Source: CAG-533 sp964589375 (GTDB lineage Bacteria; Bacillota_I; Bacilli_A; RF39; UBA660). From it: a stretch of DNA of 10,635 bases. Below are positions 1-6,137 of the stretch, piece by piece. The stretch's first letter is position 1, and each line of letters begins with the position of its first letter. Location of the stretch: assembly GCA_964589375.1 (NCBI GenBank), contig CAZPSA010000045.1, positions 1 through 10,635 on the forward strand, read 5' to 3'. A model generated the notes under the pieces. The model saw only the letters and a list, made by a program, of their open reading frames with translations. It had not been told where the DNA came from and did no database searches. A program made the position numbers and the translations under genes.

Positions 1-12
1 ATAAGTCATCAC
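1..12 (-). CDS. Start of next tail gene, partial (probably tape measure protein)
   Basis: Only the first four codons of a leftward gene are inside the window. An AAAGGA ribosome binding site lies at 20-25, just after the stop of the chaperone frame. GTG at 12-10 is seven bases from it and ATG at 9-7 is ten bases away, in the same frame. An in-frame ATG at 18-16 is too close to the binding site to be likely. In siphophage gene order the gene after the two tail chaperone frames is the tape measure protein, which sets tail length. That identity is inferred from position only, because no diagnostic residues are visible. Confidence 0.45.
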
Positions 13-38
13 CACCATTTCCTTTGTGTGATTCCTTA

Positions 39-359
39 TTATTCCTTTTTCTTCGTTTCGTCCCTCAACTCTTCCGTCAATTCTAACATTAAATTGACTA
101 AATCCTCTCCCTCACTTGCTTTTCTTTCATAAACACTTTGTCTTGCTAATTCCTCTTTAAATAAATCCGGATAAACTTCTTTAATTAAATTTATATTTTT
201 AGGATTTTTAGCTGTCATACCTGAACTTATCATTTTATTACCTAAGTTTTCAGCTAACTGAACTTGTGTTTTTATTTCTTGCTCATATTGGAGAGAACGA
301 GATTCAACATATAAAGCAACTTCTCTATAAGTAGAATCCCAAAACTCGTGAGGTTTCAT
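39..359 (-). CDS. Tail assembly chaperone, downstream (T-like) frame
   Basis: This is the second half of the two-part chaperone that coats the tape measure protein during tail building. From ATG 359 it is 106 residues, but that ATG has no convincing ribosome binding site. The same frame is open upstream to about position 563, inside the gene at 410-871. The upstream in-frame residues YDLEPLAYRFG run straight into MKPHEFWDST, which looks like a typical tail chaperone (gpG/gpT-type) segment and suggests the conserved part begins before the ATG. The frame is -1 relative to the upstream chaperone, so it is probably made as a C-terminal extension by -1 frameshifting (lambda G-GT type). The C-terminal part is helical and charged. 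Assignment rests on position, frame relation and this motif. A stand-alone product starting at 359 is less likely. Confidence 0.75.
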   Translation of the reverse strand: MKPHEFWDSTYREVALYVESRSLQYEQEIKTQVQLAENLGNKMISSGMTAKNPKNINLIKEVYPDLFKEELARQSVYERKASEGEDLVNLMLELTEELRDETKKKE

Positions 360-409
360 TCCAAATCTATAAGCTAAAGGCTCTAAATCATATATTAAAT
401 CTATATAAT

Positions 410-871
410 CTAGCCTTTGTACCCTTTGAACTCTTCCGCCACTACTTCTCCCATCACTTTTTCCGCTGTGTTGGTAATTACTTGATTGATGTCGAAATCG
501 GCTAGTGGATTCTCCATTTGAGATATTAGTTCCTCTTTCGTCATCTTCTTCCCGAAAAAACTTTTATCATTTATTTCCTCTGCAACTAAATTGTATAGAG
601 TTTGATAATCTCTCGGTTCTTCTTCGGTAGCCTCATTAACCCAATCTTCCATTAAGTCATATATTTTATTAACATCACCATTTAATATTTTTGATGTTTC
701 TTCATCTGCAAATTTTTGCAACATATTAGCTAAAAAATCAAAATCAACATTATTTAATGCTCTAAAAAAAGAATCTCTTAAATTCTTTACTTTTAATTCT
801 TTATTTATCTTAACTATTTTTTTCATAGTAGCGACAAATGAATATTCTTTATCTCTTACTTTTAAAATCAT
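410..871 (-). CDS. Tail assembly chaperone, upstream (G-like) frame
   Basis: This 153-residue protein lies between the tail tube genes and the expected tape measure gene, the standard place for the G-like tail assembly chaperone. It opens with a short beta-rich stretch (MILKVRDKEYSF) followed by predicted helices, and it is strongly acidic in the middle. It has no signal peptide and no membrane segment. A GAGG-type ribosome binding site precedes ATG 871. Its 3' part has more G and C than neighbouring genes and overlaps an open -1 frame for about 50 codons, which leads into the T-like frame at 39-359. The last codons carry two AAAGG runs just before the TAG at 410-412. The family is assigned from position and frame arrangement more than from sequence motifs. 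Confidence 0.75.
   Translation of the reverse strand: MILKVRDKEYSFVATMKKIVKINKELKVKNLRDSFFRALNNVDFDFLANMLQKFADEETSKILNGDVNKIYDLMEDWVNEATEEEPRDYQTLYNLVAEEINDKSFFGKKMTKEELISQMENPLADFDINQVITNTAEKVMGEVVAEEFKGYKG
413..430 (-). promoter_or_regulatory. Probable -1 frameshift zone of the tail chaperone pair
   Basis: Just before the TAG stop at 410-412 the zero-frame codons are TTC AAA GGG TAC AAA GGC. Shifting -1 here joins the G-like protein to ...LDYIDLIYDLEPLAYRFG and then the T-like frame, which keeps all of the conserved-looking T sequence. Neither AAAGG run is a textbook X XXY YYZ heptamer in the zero frame, so the exact slip site is not settled. A canonical T TTT TTC heptamer lies upstream at 554-560, also in phase. 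Confidence 0.5.
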
Positions 872-894
872 AATAAAACCTCTTTCCTTATTTT

Positions 895-1053
895 TTATTT
901 TTCAGTAGTTTCTTCTTTTTTAGATTTACTACTATTTTTTTCTTTTTCTTCCTTGATTTCTACAAATCTAGGATTTTTACGGAAGTGTTTAAGATGTTCC
1001 GCATTGGTAATTTCCCAAACACGCCCGTTTTCCTTATTTTTAAATTTAGCCAT
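895..1053 (-). CDS. Small protein after tail tube gene, paralog of the 3147-3341 protein
   Basis: This 52-residue gene starts at ATG 1053, preceded by AGGAGGT that overlaps the TAG stop of the major tail gene. It stops at TAA 895-897. The protein begins MAKFKNKENGRVWEITN and ends in a Lys/Glu/Ser-rich tail. Aligned without gaps over 40 residues with the 64-residue protein at 3147-3341 it shares 16 identities, including the KFKNK start, one Gly, and a KEEK segment near residue 34. The two are therefore paralogs. Its place, directly after the tube subunit and before the chaperones, suggests an accessory of tail tube assembly, but no function is known to me. The tail after about residue 36 is likely disordered. 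Confidence 0.85.
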   Translation of the reverse strand: MAKFKNKENGRVWEITNAEHLKHFRKNPRFVEIKEEKEKNSSKSKKEETTEK

Positions 1054-1066
1054 TAATACTTACCTC

Positions 1067-1519
1067 CTATTCTGCTGTTGGTAATCCGTGAGATTCTTTT
1101 ACAGCTGAATTTCTATAAAGAGTTAAAGTATCTTTAATAATATCTCCTGCTGTAATAGTGTCACCTGTTAGATCCATTTGTGCTGAGAATGATTTAACCA
1201 AAGGTTGTTCTCCTTGTGCACAAGTTGTTTCAGGATAACGAATAAAGAAATAAAAACTTTTATTACTATCAGCTTTTTCTTTTAAGTCGTCGTGTTGTTC
1301 ACTCTTATACAATACAGGAATAGCTGGAGTAGTTGCTTTTTTGCTACCTTTACTTTGTTCTTCTCCGTCCATATCAGTTGTTTGATATGTCACGGCTTCT
1401 GCTGGATCTTCAATGGCTGGAATTTCCTCAGTGTACATAATTAAATTTAAGTCACTTTCTTGTGGAAATTCTTTTTCACTTATATAAATTTTAGTTAAAG
1501 TACCAGTTTTTGGTGTCAT
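1067..1519 (-). CDS. Major tail tube protein
   Basis: The 150-residue product starts at ATG 1519 behind a strong AGGAGG site. It lies after the tail terminator gene and before the chaperone pair, exactly where the tube subunit sits in siphophages. The sequence is rich in beta-strand-forming stretches (TGTLTKIYISE at the start, SFYFFIRYPE near residue 90, ITAGDIIKDTLTLYRN near the end) and has a polar loop around residues 45-65. This suits the small beta-sandwich tube fold that stacks as hexamer rings around the tape measure. The length is close to that of small Gram-positive tube proteins. No signal peptide or membrane segment is present. The call depends mainly on gene order and composition. 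Confidence 0.8.
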   Translation of the reverse strand: MTPKTGTLTKIYISEKEFPQESDLNLIMYTEEIPAIEDPAEAVTYQTTDMDGEEQSKGSKKATTPAIPVLYKSEQHDDLKEKADSNKSFYFFIRYPETTCAQGEQPLVKSFSAQMDLTGDTITAGDIIKDTLTLYRNSAVKESHGLPTAE

Positions 1520-1542
1520 ATTATATCTCCTCCTTTTTATGA

Positions 1543-1929
1543 CTATTTAACTTTTTCTAAACTATTTGTGAGAGCATTATAAAACACCTCATAGTTTCCC
1601 CCGTATCGATGACATTTTGTATTTTCATCATACAGGTCTATGGGTGTTCCTGTTCTCGTAAAATTATATCCTCTTAATTTACTATCTATATCATCTGCTA
1701 TTTCAATACTAGATGATTTCTTTTTAGTCCAAGCCTCACAAGTAATTGAAAATCTTGATAAAATTGGTATATCTTCTCCGTTTACCTCATCTAATCTCAT
1801 TGGAGATTGTACTACTATGCACGGAAATATTGCTTTTCCATCAGGATTTTCTCTAACTACCTCCGGTAGTATATTCTCTAATATGTCTATAACCATATCA
1901 TAAAATTCACTAACTTTAAATTCTTTCAC
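1543..1929 (-). CDS. Tail terminator / tail completion protein
   Basis: This 128-residue protein starts at GTG 1929, which overlaps the TGA stop of the upstream neck gene (GTGA) and has GGAGG seven bases upstream. Tail terminators cap the growing tube and join it to the head. Helix at residues 5-25, then strands (FPCIVVQSP, ILSRFSITCEAW) with a Lys/Ser stretch, then a helix (SIEIADDIDSKLRG), give the alpha/beta pattern of the gpU/gp17-like family. It is the last of four tightly packed joining genes and directly precedes the tube gene, which supports the role. The residue-level match to any one family is not strong. Confidence 0.75.
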   Translation of the reverse strand: MKEFKVSEFYDMVIDILENILPEVVRENPDGKAIFPCIVVQSPMRLDEVNGEDIPILSRFSITCEAWTKKKSSSIEIADDIDSKLRGYNFTRTGTPIDLYDENTKCHRYGGNYEVFYNALTNSLEKVK

Positions 1930-2459
1930 TTTAATACCTCCATTAATAATTTTCCTATTCTCTCATTAACTAAATCAGCATTTTCCTGACGTGAGGAAAA
2001 TGAAGCTGGTCGCATAAACGGATATGGTTTAGTTGCAAACATTAAGTAAAATTGTTTACCATCAATTACAACTATTCTTTGTGGGCTAAATTGTCTATCT
2101 ACTTTTTCTACTGGTAAAAACCAATATCTAAAACCACTTTCAATAAATGTTTTAGTTTTACCTATATGTGGTAATTCAGCCTCCGTTCCTGTTCCATACT
2201 CTAAAAATGAAGCATAAGAAAATAAATCTTTATCAGTATATACTCTACCAACAACCTTACCTTTGTCAAAATCTAATATTTCAATAGGAATAAGTTTTTC
2301 ATCTTTATTTCCACGCTTATTGCTTAACGCTTTTCCTTGTGTGTTTTTTAAAGAATCTTCAACACCTAATTTAGTTGTTTCAGGAAGTTTTTTTAATATC
2401 TCTTCCATCTTTCTTTCAAAACTTTTAAGATTATCTTTATTCCATTCAACACTAATCAT
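1926..2459 (-). CDS. HK97 gp10-like neck / tail completion protein
   Basis: This 177-residue protein has the hallmarks of the HK97 gp10-like family of neck proteins: an N-terminal helix, then YASFLEYGTGTE at residues 82-93 and YPFMRPA at residues 146-152. These proteins sit at the head-tail joint. Residues 94-145 form an insert between the two motifs (aromatic, containing RYWFLPVEK), longer than in small family members. ATG 2459 has GGAGAA in the end of the preceding gene, two bases separate the two genes, and its TGA stop overlaps the GTG start of the tail terminator gene. This suggests translational coupling across the joining module. Confidence 0.88.
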   Translation of the reverse strand: MISVEWNKDNLKSFERKMEEILKKLPETTKLGVEDSLKNTQGKALSNKRGNKDEKLIPIEILDFDKGKVVGRVYTDKDLFSYASFLEYGTGTEAELPHIGKTKTFIESGFRYWFLPVEKVDRQFSPQRIVVIDGKQFYLMFATKPYPFMRPASFSSRQENADLVNERIGKLLMEVLK

Positions 2460-2461
2460 AA

Positions 2462-2812
2462 CTATTCTCCATTATTAGTAATTAAAGTATAGAGTGTAGT
2501 TTTACCTATTTGTGGCTTATTTTCAACTAAATAAGTTGGCTTCTCGTCATTGATAACCATATTATTTTCATCAATATTTAAAGGACTAAAAGAAATTCCA
2601 TCACCTTTATTAATATTGACTTGTCTATCTATACGAAGTTTAACAATTTCATAGTCTATTTCACCAGCACTATTGCGATTTAATTCGTCTATGTCTTGTT
2701 GAGCATTTAACCAATCTTCACCTTTAAATAACCATTGTGTATAATATTCTCCTTTTATCAACTTTTTTTTAGGACTATAAATATACACCTTAGATAAATT
2801 TTTTATTCTCAT
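2462..2812 (-). CDS. Head closure protein (SPP1 gp16-like)
   Basis: The 116-residue protein begins with a strand-rich segment (MRIKNLSKVYIYSP), carries the QQDIDELNRNSAGEIDYEIV stretch near residues 39-58, and ends in short strands. Small beta-barrel head-closure proteins of Gram-positive phages have this build and occupy this slot between the connector and the gp10-like gene. They plug the portal-connector channel after DNA packaging. ATG 2812 overlaps the TGA of the connector gene (ATGA), indicating coupled translation. The assignment combines position with remembered resemblance to clostridial head-tail adaptors. Confidence 0.75.
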   Translation of the reverse strand: MRIKNLSKVYIYSPKKKLIKGEYYTQWLFKGEDWLNAQQDIDELNRNSAGEIDYEIVKLRIDRQVNINKGDGISFSPLNIDENNMVINDEKPTYLVENKPQIGKTTLYTLITNNGE

Positions 2813-3123
2813 ATTTGATATATCCTTATTTTTCTAACATCATTTGCTAATTTATTTTCAATATCAATATAAGATGATGATTGGCTACCCTCACTTGAAC
2901 TTGCCGTTCCCTCATCACCTCGTTTAATATAAGCTGATTTAACAGCATTATAAACATACGGATATAATTTTTCATCATTTTTTTTACGGTTAGAATTGTC
3001 GGAGGCAATAGAAATATAATCATCTATAAAACCTGACAATATACTATCGTCTCCGTCTTTGAAATTTACACTAATATCTTTTTTTAATCTTTCAATCATA
3101 TTAGTTTTATCTTTTTCGTTCAT
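2809..3123 (-). CDS. Head-tail connector (adaptor) protein
   Basis: This gene is best started at ATG 3123, which has GGAGGG seven bases upstream. A TTG at 3138 in the same frame would overlap that site and is rejected. The product is 104 residues. It is helical at the N-terminus (MIERLKKDISVNF), then YPYVYNAVKSAYIKRGDEG, then a Ser-rich stretch at residues 74-84, and a C-terminal helix. The RGDEG plus Ser-rich loop after the last core helix is typical of the small all-helical adaptor (gp15/gp6-like) that docks onto the portal. It follows the capsid block and leads the four-gene joining module. Confidence 0.8.
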   Translation of the reverse strand: MNEKDKTNMIERLKKDISVNFKDGDDSILSGFIDDYISIASDNSNRKKNDEKLYPYVYNAVKSAYIKRGDEGTASSSEGSQSSSYIDIENKLANDVRKIRIYQI

Positions 3124-3130
3124 TCTATTA

Positions 3131-3136
3131 CCCTCC
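3131..3136 (-). promoter_or_regulatory. Ribosome binding site fixing the connector start
   Basis: GGAGGG on the minus strand lies seven bases before ATG 3123. It decides in favour of that ATG over the longer frame from TTG 3138, whose start codon overlaps this site. Confidence 0.85.
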
Positions 3137-3146
3137 AATTCTATTT

Positions 3147-3341
3147 TTATTCTTTTGAAGAATTATTTTCTTCTTCATTTGTTTCAGGCTCAGCTGTTTC
3201 TTCTTTATTTACATCTTGTTTAGTTTTTTTCTTTTCTTCTTTTAAATTTACATAAGAAGAATCATTTTTAAAGAAAGATAACATTGATGTATCATTAACA
3301 ATATAAACAGCTCCTGTTTTTTTATTTTTAAATTTTTCCAT
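3147..3341 (-). CDS. Small protein after major capsid gene, paralog of the 895-1053 protein
   Basis: The 64-residue protein starts at ATG 3341 with AGGAGA upstream. It begins MEKFKNKKTGAVYIVND and ends in a long acidic, Asn/Glu-rich tail that is probably disordered. The folded part is residues 1-35. It aligns without gaps to the 52-residue protein at 895-1053 with 16 identities in 40 positions. Sitting between the major capsid gene and the connector, it could be a capsid accessory (decoration or assembly helper). Small proteins of this type are common in Gram-positive phage head operons, but I do not know a proven function. The duplicate after the tail tube gene argues for a shared role next to the main shell and tube subunits. 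Confidence 0.85.
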   Translation of the reverse strand: MEKFKNKKTGAVYIVNDTSMLSFFKNDSSYVNLKEEKKKTKQDVNKEETAEPETNEEENNSSKE

Positions 3342-3365
3342 CTTTATTCTCCTATTCTATTTTTA

Positions 3366-4193
3366 TTATTCAGCACTTTTTGATACATAAATAGCTGATT
3401 TTTTGTTATTTCTAACAAATGCTGTGTAATATACACGACCTTCAACTAATGATCCACTTACGCCTGGAGCGTCTTCGTGAATTTTATAATCTGCTAATTT
3501 AACTGCAAATGTTGTAGCTACTGGGTGTGCTAAAATATAGTTTACATTTGCTGGTAATAATCTTGATGGAACTTTTTGAATATTTACTCCGTCCATTTCA
3601 CCAATTACGCCTTTAATTCTTAAATTTTGTCCGATTTCACTATCTAAAACAGCTCTTTTATCAGCTTTTAAGTTTTTAATGTAATTTGGATTACCAACAC
3701 AAACTCTTCCTTGTTCAGGAACACTTGCTTCATCTTGAACTGCGTTAGCTGTTGCTAATGAATCATAAGCGTTTGTATCGTCAATAGTTTCAGTTGCTGT
3801 TGTACCAGCATTATCAGCCATTTTCTTATAAACATATTTATCACATTCAGGGATAACTTCCTCATTAATTTGTCTTGCTAAAGCTGTACCAGCATTTAAA
3901 GCTCCTAATGTTTCATCTTCGTCCATTTTATCAATAGCGAATGTGAAACTTCTATCTTTTTCCATAGAAACTTCTTGAATTTCAGTTGATAAATCTTTAA
4001 CATCACCATAACGAGCTGTACCATCAGTATTTCTACCATAATCATTCATTTCAGCTGTTCCAACTGAATAAATCTTGATTGATTTTGAACCTATAAAATC
4101 ATAATCATTATTAACTACTATTGAAGCCTTGCTTTGTTCTTCAAACGCTTCATCTACTACTGGACTAAATTTTACTGCTAAATTTATAGCCAT
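3366..4193 (-). CDS. Major capsid protein (HK97 fold)
   Basis: The 275-residue protein follows the scaffold gene and has a strong AGGAGA site before ATG 4193. Features of the small clostridial HK97-fold capsid family are visible: a Lys/Glu-rich strand and helix region at residues 75-125 (FAIDKMDEDETLGAL, EVIPECDKYVYKK), a variable Thr/Ala loop at 128-150, the VIGEMDGVNIQKVPSRLLP turn at 196-214, the LAHPVATTFAVKLADY segment at 221-236 and EGRVYYTAFV at 251-260. There is no long N-terminal delta region, so assembly would use the separate scaffold. No maturation protease gene lies upstream in the head block. Confidence 0.92.
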   Translation of the reverse strand: MAINLAVKFSPVVDEAFEEQSKASIVVNNDYDFIGSKSIKIYSVGTAEMNDYGRNTDGTARYGDVKDLSTEIQEVSMEKDRSFTFAIDKMDEDETLGALNAGTALARQINEEVIPECDKYVYKKMADNAGTTATETIDDTNAYDSLATANAVQDEASVPEQGRVCVGNPNYIKNLKADKRAVLDSEIGQNLRIKGVIGEMDGVNIQKVPSRLLPANVNYILAHPVATTFAVKLADYKIHEDAPGVSGSLVEGRVYYTAFVRNNKKSAIYVSKSAE

Positions 4194-4212
4194 AATATCA
4201 CTCTCCTATTTC

Positions 4213-4779
4213 CTATTTTTTTGAATTTTTCATATAATTTTTAAATCCTTGTATGTAAGGATCAGTTGACTTTCCGTCGTTTTCAACTGCTTTAGGTGGT
4301 TGTTGTTTTAATTTATCTTTTAAATATCCATCTAAATCAGCACTTCTTGTTTTGACTAATTTGTCAATTCTTTCTTTAACACTTTCAGCTGTTTCTTTTG
4401 CAAAATCCCAGTCTTCTATATATCCAATAGGTAGACCCTTTTCACTTGCATAAGTGTTTGCTTGTGTTTTAAGATTTAATGAATTTAATTGATTCTTTAA
4501 ATCTTCATTTTCCTTTACTTTTAAGTCCAATTCGTAGTTAAGTTTTTGTTCTGCGTCCATTTTAGCCAATTTTTCAGCTTCACTTTTCTTAGATTCAAAC
4601 TCTTGTAGCAACTCACTTTTGATTTTGTTTCTTTCAGCACTAAGCATTTTATTAACTTCATTCCTTGAAAACAATTTCTCCTTTTGAGTTTCTTCACTTA
4701 TAGAACTTTTATCAGTAGTGTTCTCTACTACTTCTCCACTCTCGGCTGGAGTAACCATACCTTTGTTATCATCTTCCAT
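4213..4779 (-). CDS. Capsid scaffold protein (DUF4355-like)
   Basis: This 188-residue, highly charged protein lies directly before the major capsid gene. Residues 1-35 are acidic and likely disordered. Residues 38-105 form a long coiled coil containing AKMDAEQKLNYEL at 72-84, a signature of the DUF4355 scaffold family. Next comes a conserved-looking SEKGLPIGYIEDWDF segment at 112-126, a second helix, and a C-terminal YIQGFKNYMKN stretch that probably contacts the capsid protein. Scaffolds direct procapsid assembly and leave before DNA fills the head. ATG 4779 has AGGAGGG at a good distance. The gene follows a 204-base structured gap, unlike the tight packing elsewhere. Confidence 0.9.
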   Translation of the reverse strand: MEDDNKGMVTPAESGEVVENTTDKSSISEETQKEKLFSRNEVNKMLSAERNKIKSELLQEFESKKSEAEKLAKMDAEQKLNYELDLKVKENEDLKNQLNSLNLKTQANTYASEKGLPIGYIEDWDFAKETAESVKERIDKLVKTRSADLDGYLKDKLKQQPPKAVENDGKSTDPYIQGFKNYMKNSKK

Positions 4780-4836
4780 AGATAACCCTCCTTTTCTTTC
4801 ACGGATAGAAAATATCCAAACAATTATTTAAGATAA

Positions 4837-4953
4837 TCACTCTAATTCGTCACGGGGAATTAAGCCAAACAAAAAGAACATATTGCTATGCTCTTTAGTG
4901 CTTTTGTAAGCACTGCACCTATGATATATTTGTTTTTTTACATTAAGCGTCAT
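4837..4953 (-). CDS. Possible 38-residue peptide in the gap before the scaffold gene (doubtful)
   Basis: A short open frame runs from ATG 4953 to TGA 4837-4839. It would encode a basic N-terminal half and a hydrophobic stretch (MFFLFGLIP) near the C-terminus. I see no good ribosome binding site before the ATG, and much of the frame coincides with inverted repeats that would force its sequence. It may be a chance frame in a regulatory RNA region or a remnant of an inserted element. I do not recognise it and keep it only because the gap holds nothing else that could code. Confidence 0.2.
   Translation of the reverse strand: MTLNVKKQIYHRCSAYKSTKEHSNMFFLFGLIPRDELE
4897..4914 (-). repeat. Perfect 7-base inverted repeat (hairpin)
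   Basis: AGTGCTT and its exact reverse complement AAGCACT are separated by four bases. On the minus strand no T run follows within ten bases, so it is not an intrinsic terminator. It directly abuts a second, longer inverted repeat (4914-4965). Confidence 0.75.
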
Positions 4954-4965
4954 ATCATAAGTGCA
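4914..4965 (-). repeat. 14-base imperfect inverted repeat around a 24-base loop
   Basis: Positions 4914-4927 pair with 4952-4965 at 13 of 14 bases, with one C-A mismatch (4919/4960). The inner eight pairs, TATGATAT against ATATCATA, are perfect. A competing hairpin at 4957-4973 (ATAAGT, five-base loop, ACTTAT) shares bases with the right arm, so the two folds exclude each other. The arrangement lies between the MuF stop and the scaffold gene. It could be an RNA processing or regulatory element, or an insertion scar. Confidence 0.65.
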
Positions 4966-4983
4966 CTACTTATAAAAGTAATG

Positions 4984-6129
4984 CTATTTATTATATTTTT
5001 TTCTATATTCAAAATATTCTTTTTTTAATTTTTCCCATCTCTCAGGATTATTTAATTTCATTTTTGTAAATTCTTCTAAACTTTCAGGTAAATCATCGCC
5101 AAAATATTTTTTATATCTATTATATTGTTCTTTATCACTATTATTAGATATTTTTATTTTGTTTCTTACATTATTTGCTATTTGTTCTTCTAATTGATAA
5201 GTTATTGTACTTCTACACCAATGAAAATGATTATTAATTGGCGGTAAATTTACACCAGTTTCTAATCCATAGACATTATATAAAACATCTTTCTTATCTA
5301 TATCGCTATATCTATAAAATTTATTCCAGTCATCAACATAAAATAATTGATTATTTAAGCCCTCACACATTTTAGTAGTTCTTTTATCTATTTCAGCAAT
5401 AAATCTAACTTGTAAATTTTTCTCTTTAAATGGTTCAATATATATTTTATTGCCTAATAATCGGCTTGTATCACTTAAAATACCACTATATTTATCATCA
5501 TTAATAGATATTATTCTATTTACTTGTTTTCTAGTTAATTCTTTTAAATCACTTTCTTTTATAGTTCTATTTTGTTGTAGATTATTAACAATCAATTTAT
5601 ATGTTTCTTGTTGATTCATCATAGTAAGTAGTTTTAAATAATCACTCCAACTTTTATTATAAGTAGGTATCCAAAGAAAACTCCATATATATTCCCAAGT
5701 TAAAGAAAAATTATTATTAGGTTTTATAGGAATTTCTTTTAGAGCTTGATTATATATATCATCAGCTACTTCAATAAAAACTTGTTTGCTTAATTCATCA
5801 AATTGTTGTTCTTGTGCTATATATATCCAATACAACATTATTTCTATCAGGTCACCATAAGTATATTTATTTTTTGAATAAATCAAGTAAGCAAAATAGC
5901 CATTAAATAAATTAGATTTTTTCCATTCTTTTATGTTCTTATCTAATTTTCTTTTTTCAGCCTTAGAAATAGGTTTATTTAAGTCATTATAGGTTATGTC
6001 TAACGAATTAATCATATCTACTATTTCGTCTATTGTATCAATACCTATTGACTTAAAATGCTTTAAATTATTACTTAATATTTTATCAGTCATTTTCCAT
6101 CTTTCGTTTAAGATTTCATCGTTAGACAT
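4984..6129 (-). CDS. MuF-type minor head protein (SPP1 gp7-like)
   Basis: The 381-residue protein follows the portal gene, with TAGGTGG before ATG 6129. Residues 1-235 are helical and divergent. Residues 240-308 form the MuF domain: RFIAEIDKRTTKMCEG, then an aromatic stretch, then GVNLPPINNHFHWCRSTI, matching the family pattern of D-x-RT, a Cys, G-x-x-x-PP and a His-x-x-CR ending. The C-terminal 55 residues (QYNRYKKYFGDDLPESLEEF onward) are a basic, helical tail often found on Gram-positive members. MuF proteins bind the portal, enter the procapsid in few copies and may be ejected with DNA. No toxin domain is fused here, though an ADP-ribosyltransferase is encoded separately at the other end of the packaging block. 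Confidence 0.92.
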   Translation of the reverse strand: MSNDEILNERWKMTDKILSNNLKHFKSIGIDTIDEIVDMINSLDITYNDLNKPISKAEKRKLDKNIKEWKKSNLFNGYFAYLIYSKNKYTYGDLIEIMLYWIYIAQEQQFDELSKQVFIEVADDIYNQALKEIPIKPNNNFSLTWEYIWSFLWIPTYNKSWSDYLKLLTMMNQQETYKLIVNNLQQNRTIKESDLKELTRKQVNRIISINDDKYSGILSDTSRLLGNKIYIEPFKEKNLQVRFIAEIDKRTTKMCEGLNNQLFYVDDWNKFYRYSDIDKKDVLYNVYGLETGVNLPPINNHFHWCRSTITYQLEEQIANNVRNKIKISNNSDKEQYNRYKKYFGDDLPESLEEFTKMKLNNPERWEKLKKEYFEYRKKYNK

Positions 6130-6137
6130 TTAACCAC

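Noticed and set aside
1640..1903. Open frame on the plus strand
   Set aside because: It lies opposite the tail terminator gene, has no ribosome binding site, and its hydrophobic, Ser/Ile-rich product is typical of the antisense of an AT-rich gene.
3124..3138. TTG start at 3138 for the connector gene
   Set aside because: It overlaps the GGAGGG binding site, and ATG 3123 is ideally spaced from it.
4897..4938. Hairpin followed by a T run as a plus-strand terminator
   Set aside because: The T run at 4932-4938 is 17 bases after the stem, and no plus-strand gene reaches it. On the minus strand no T run follows the stem.
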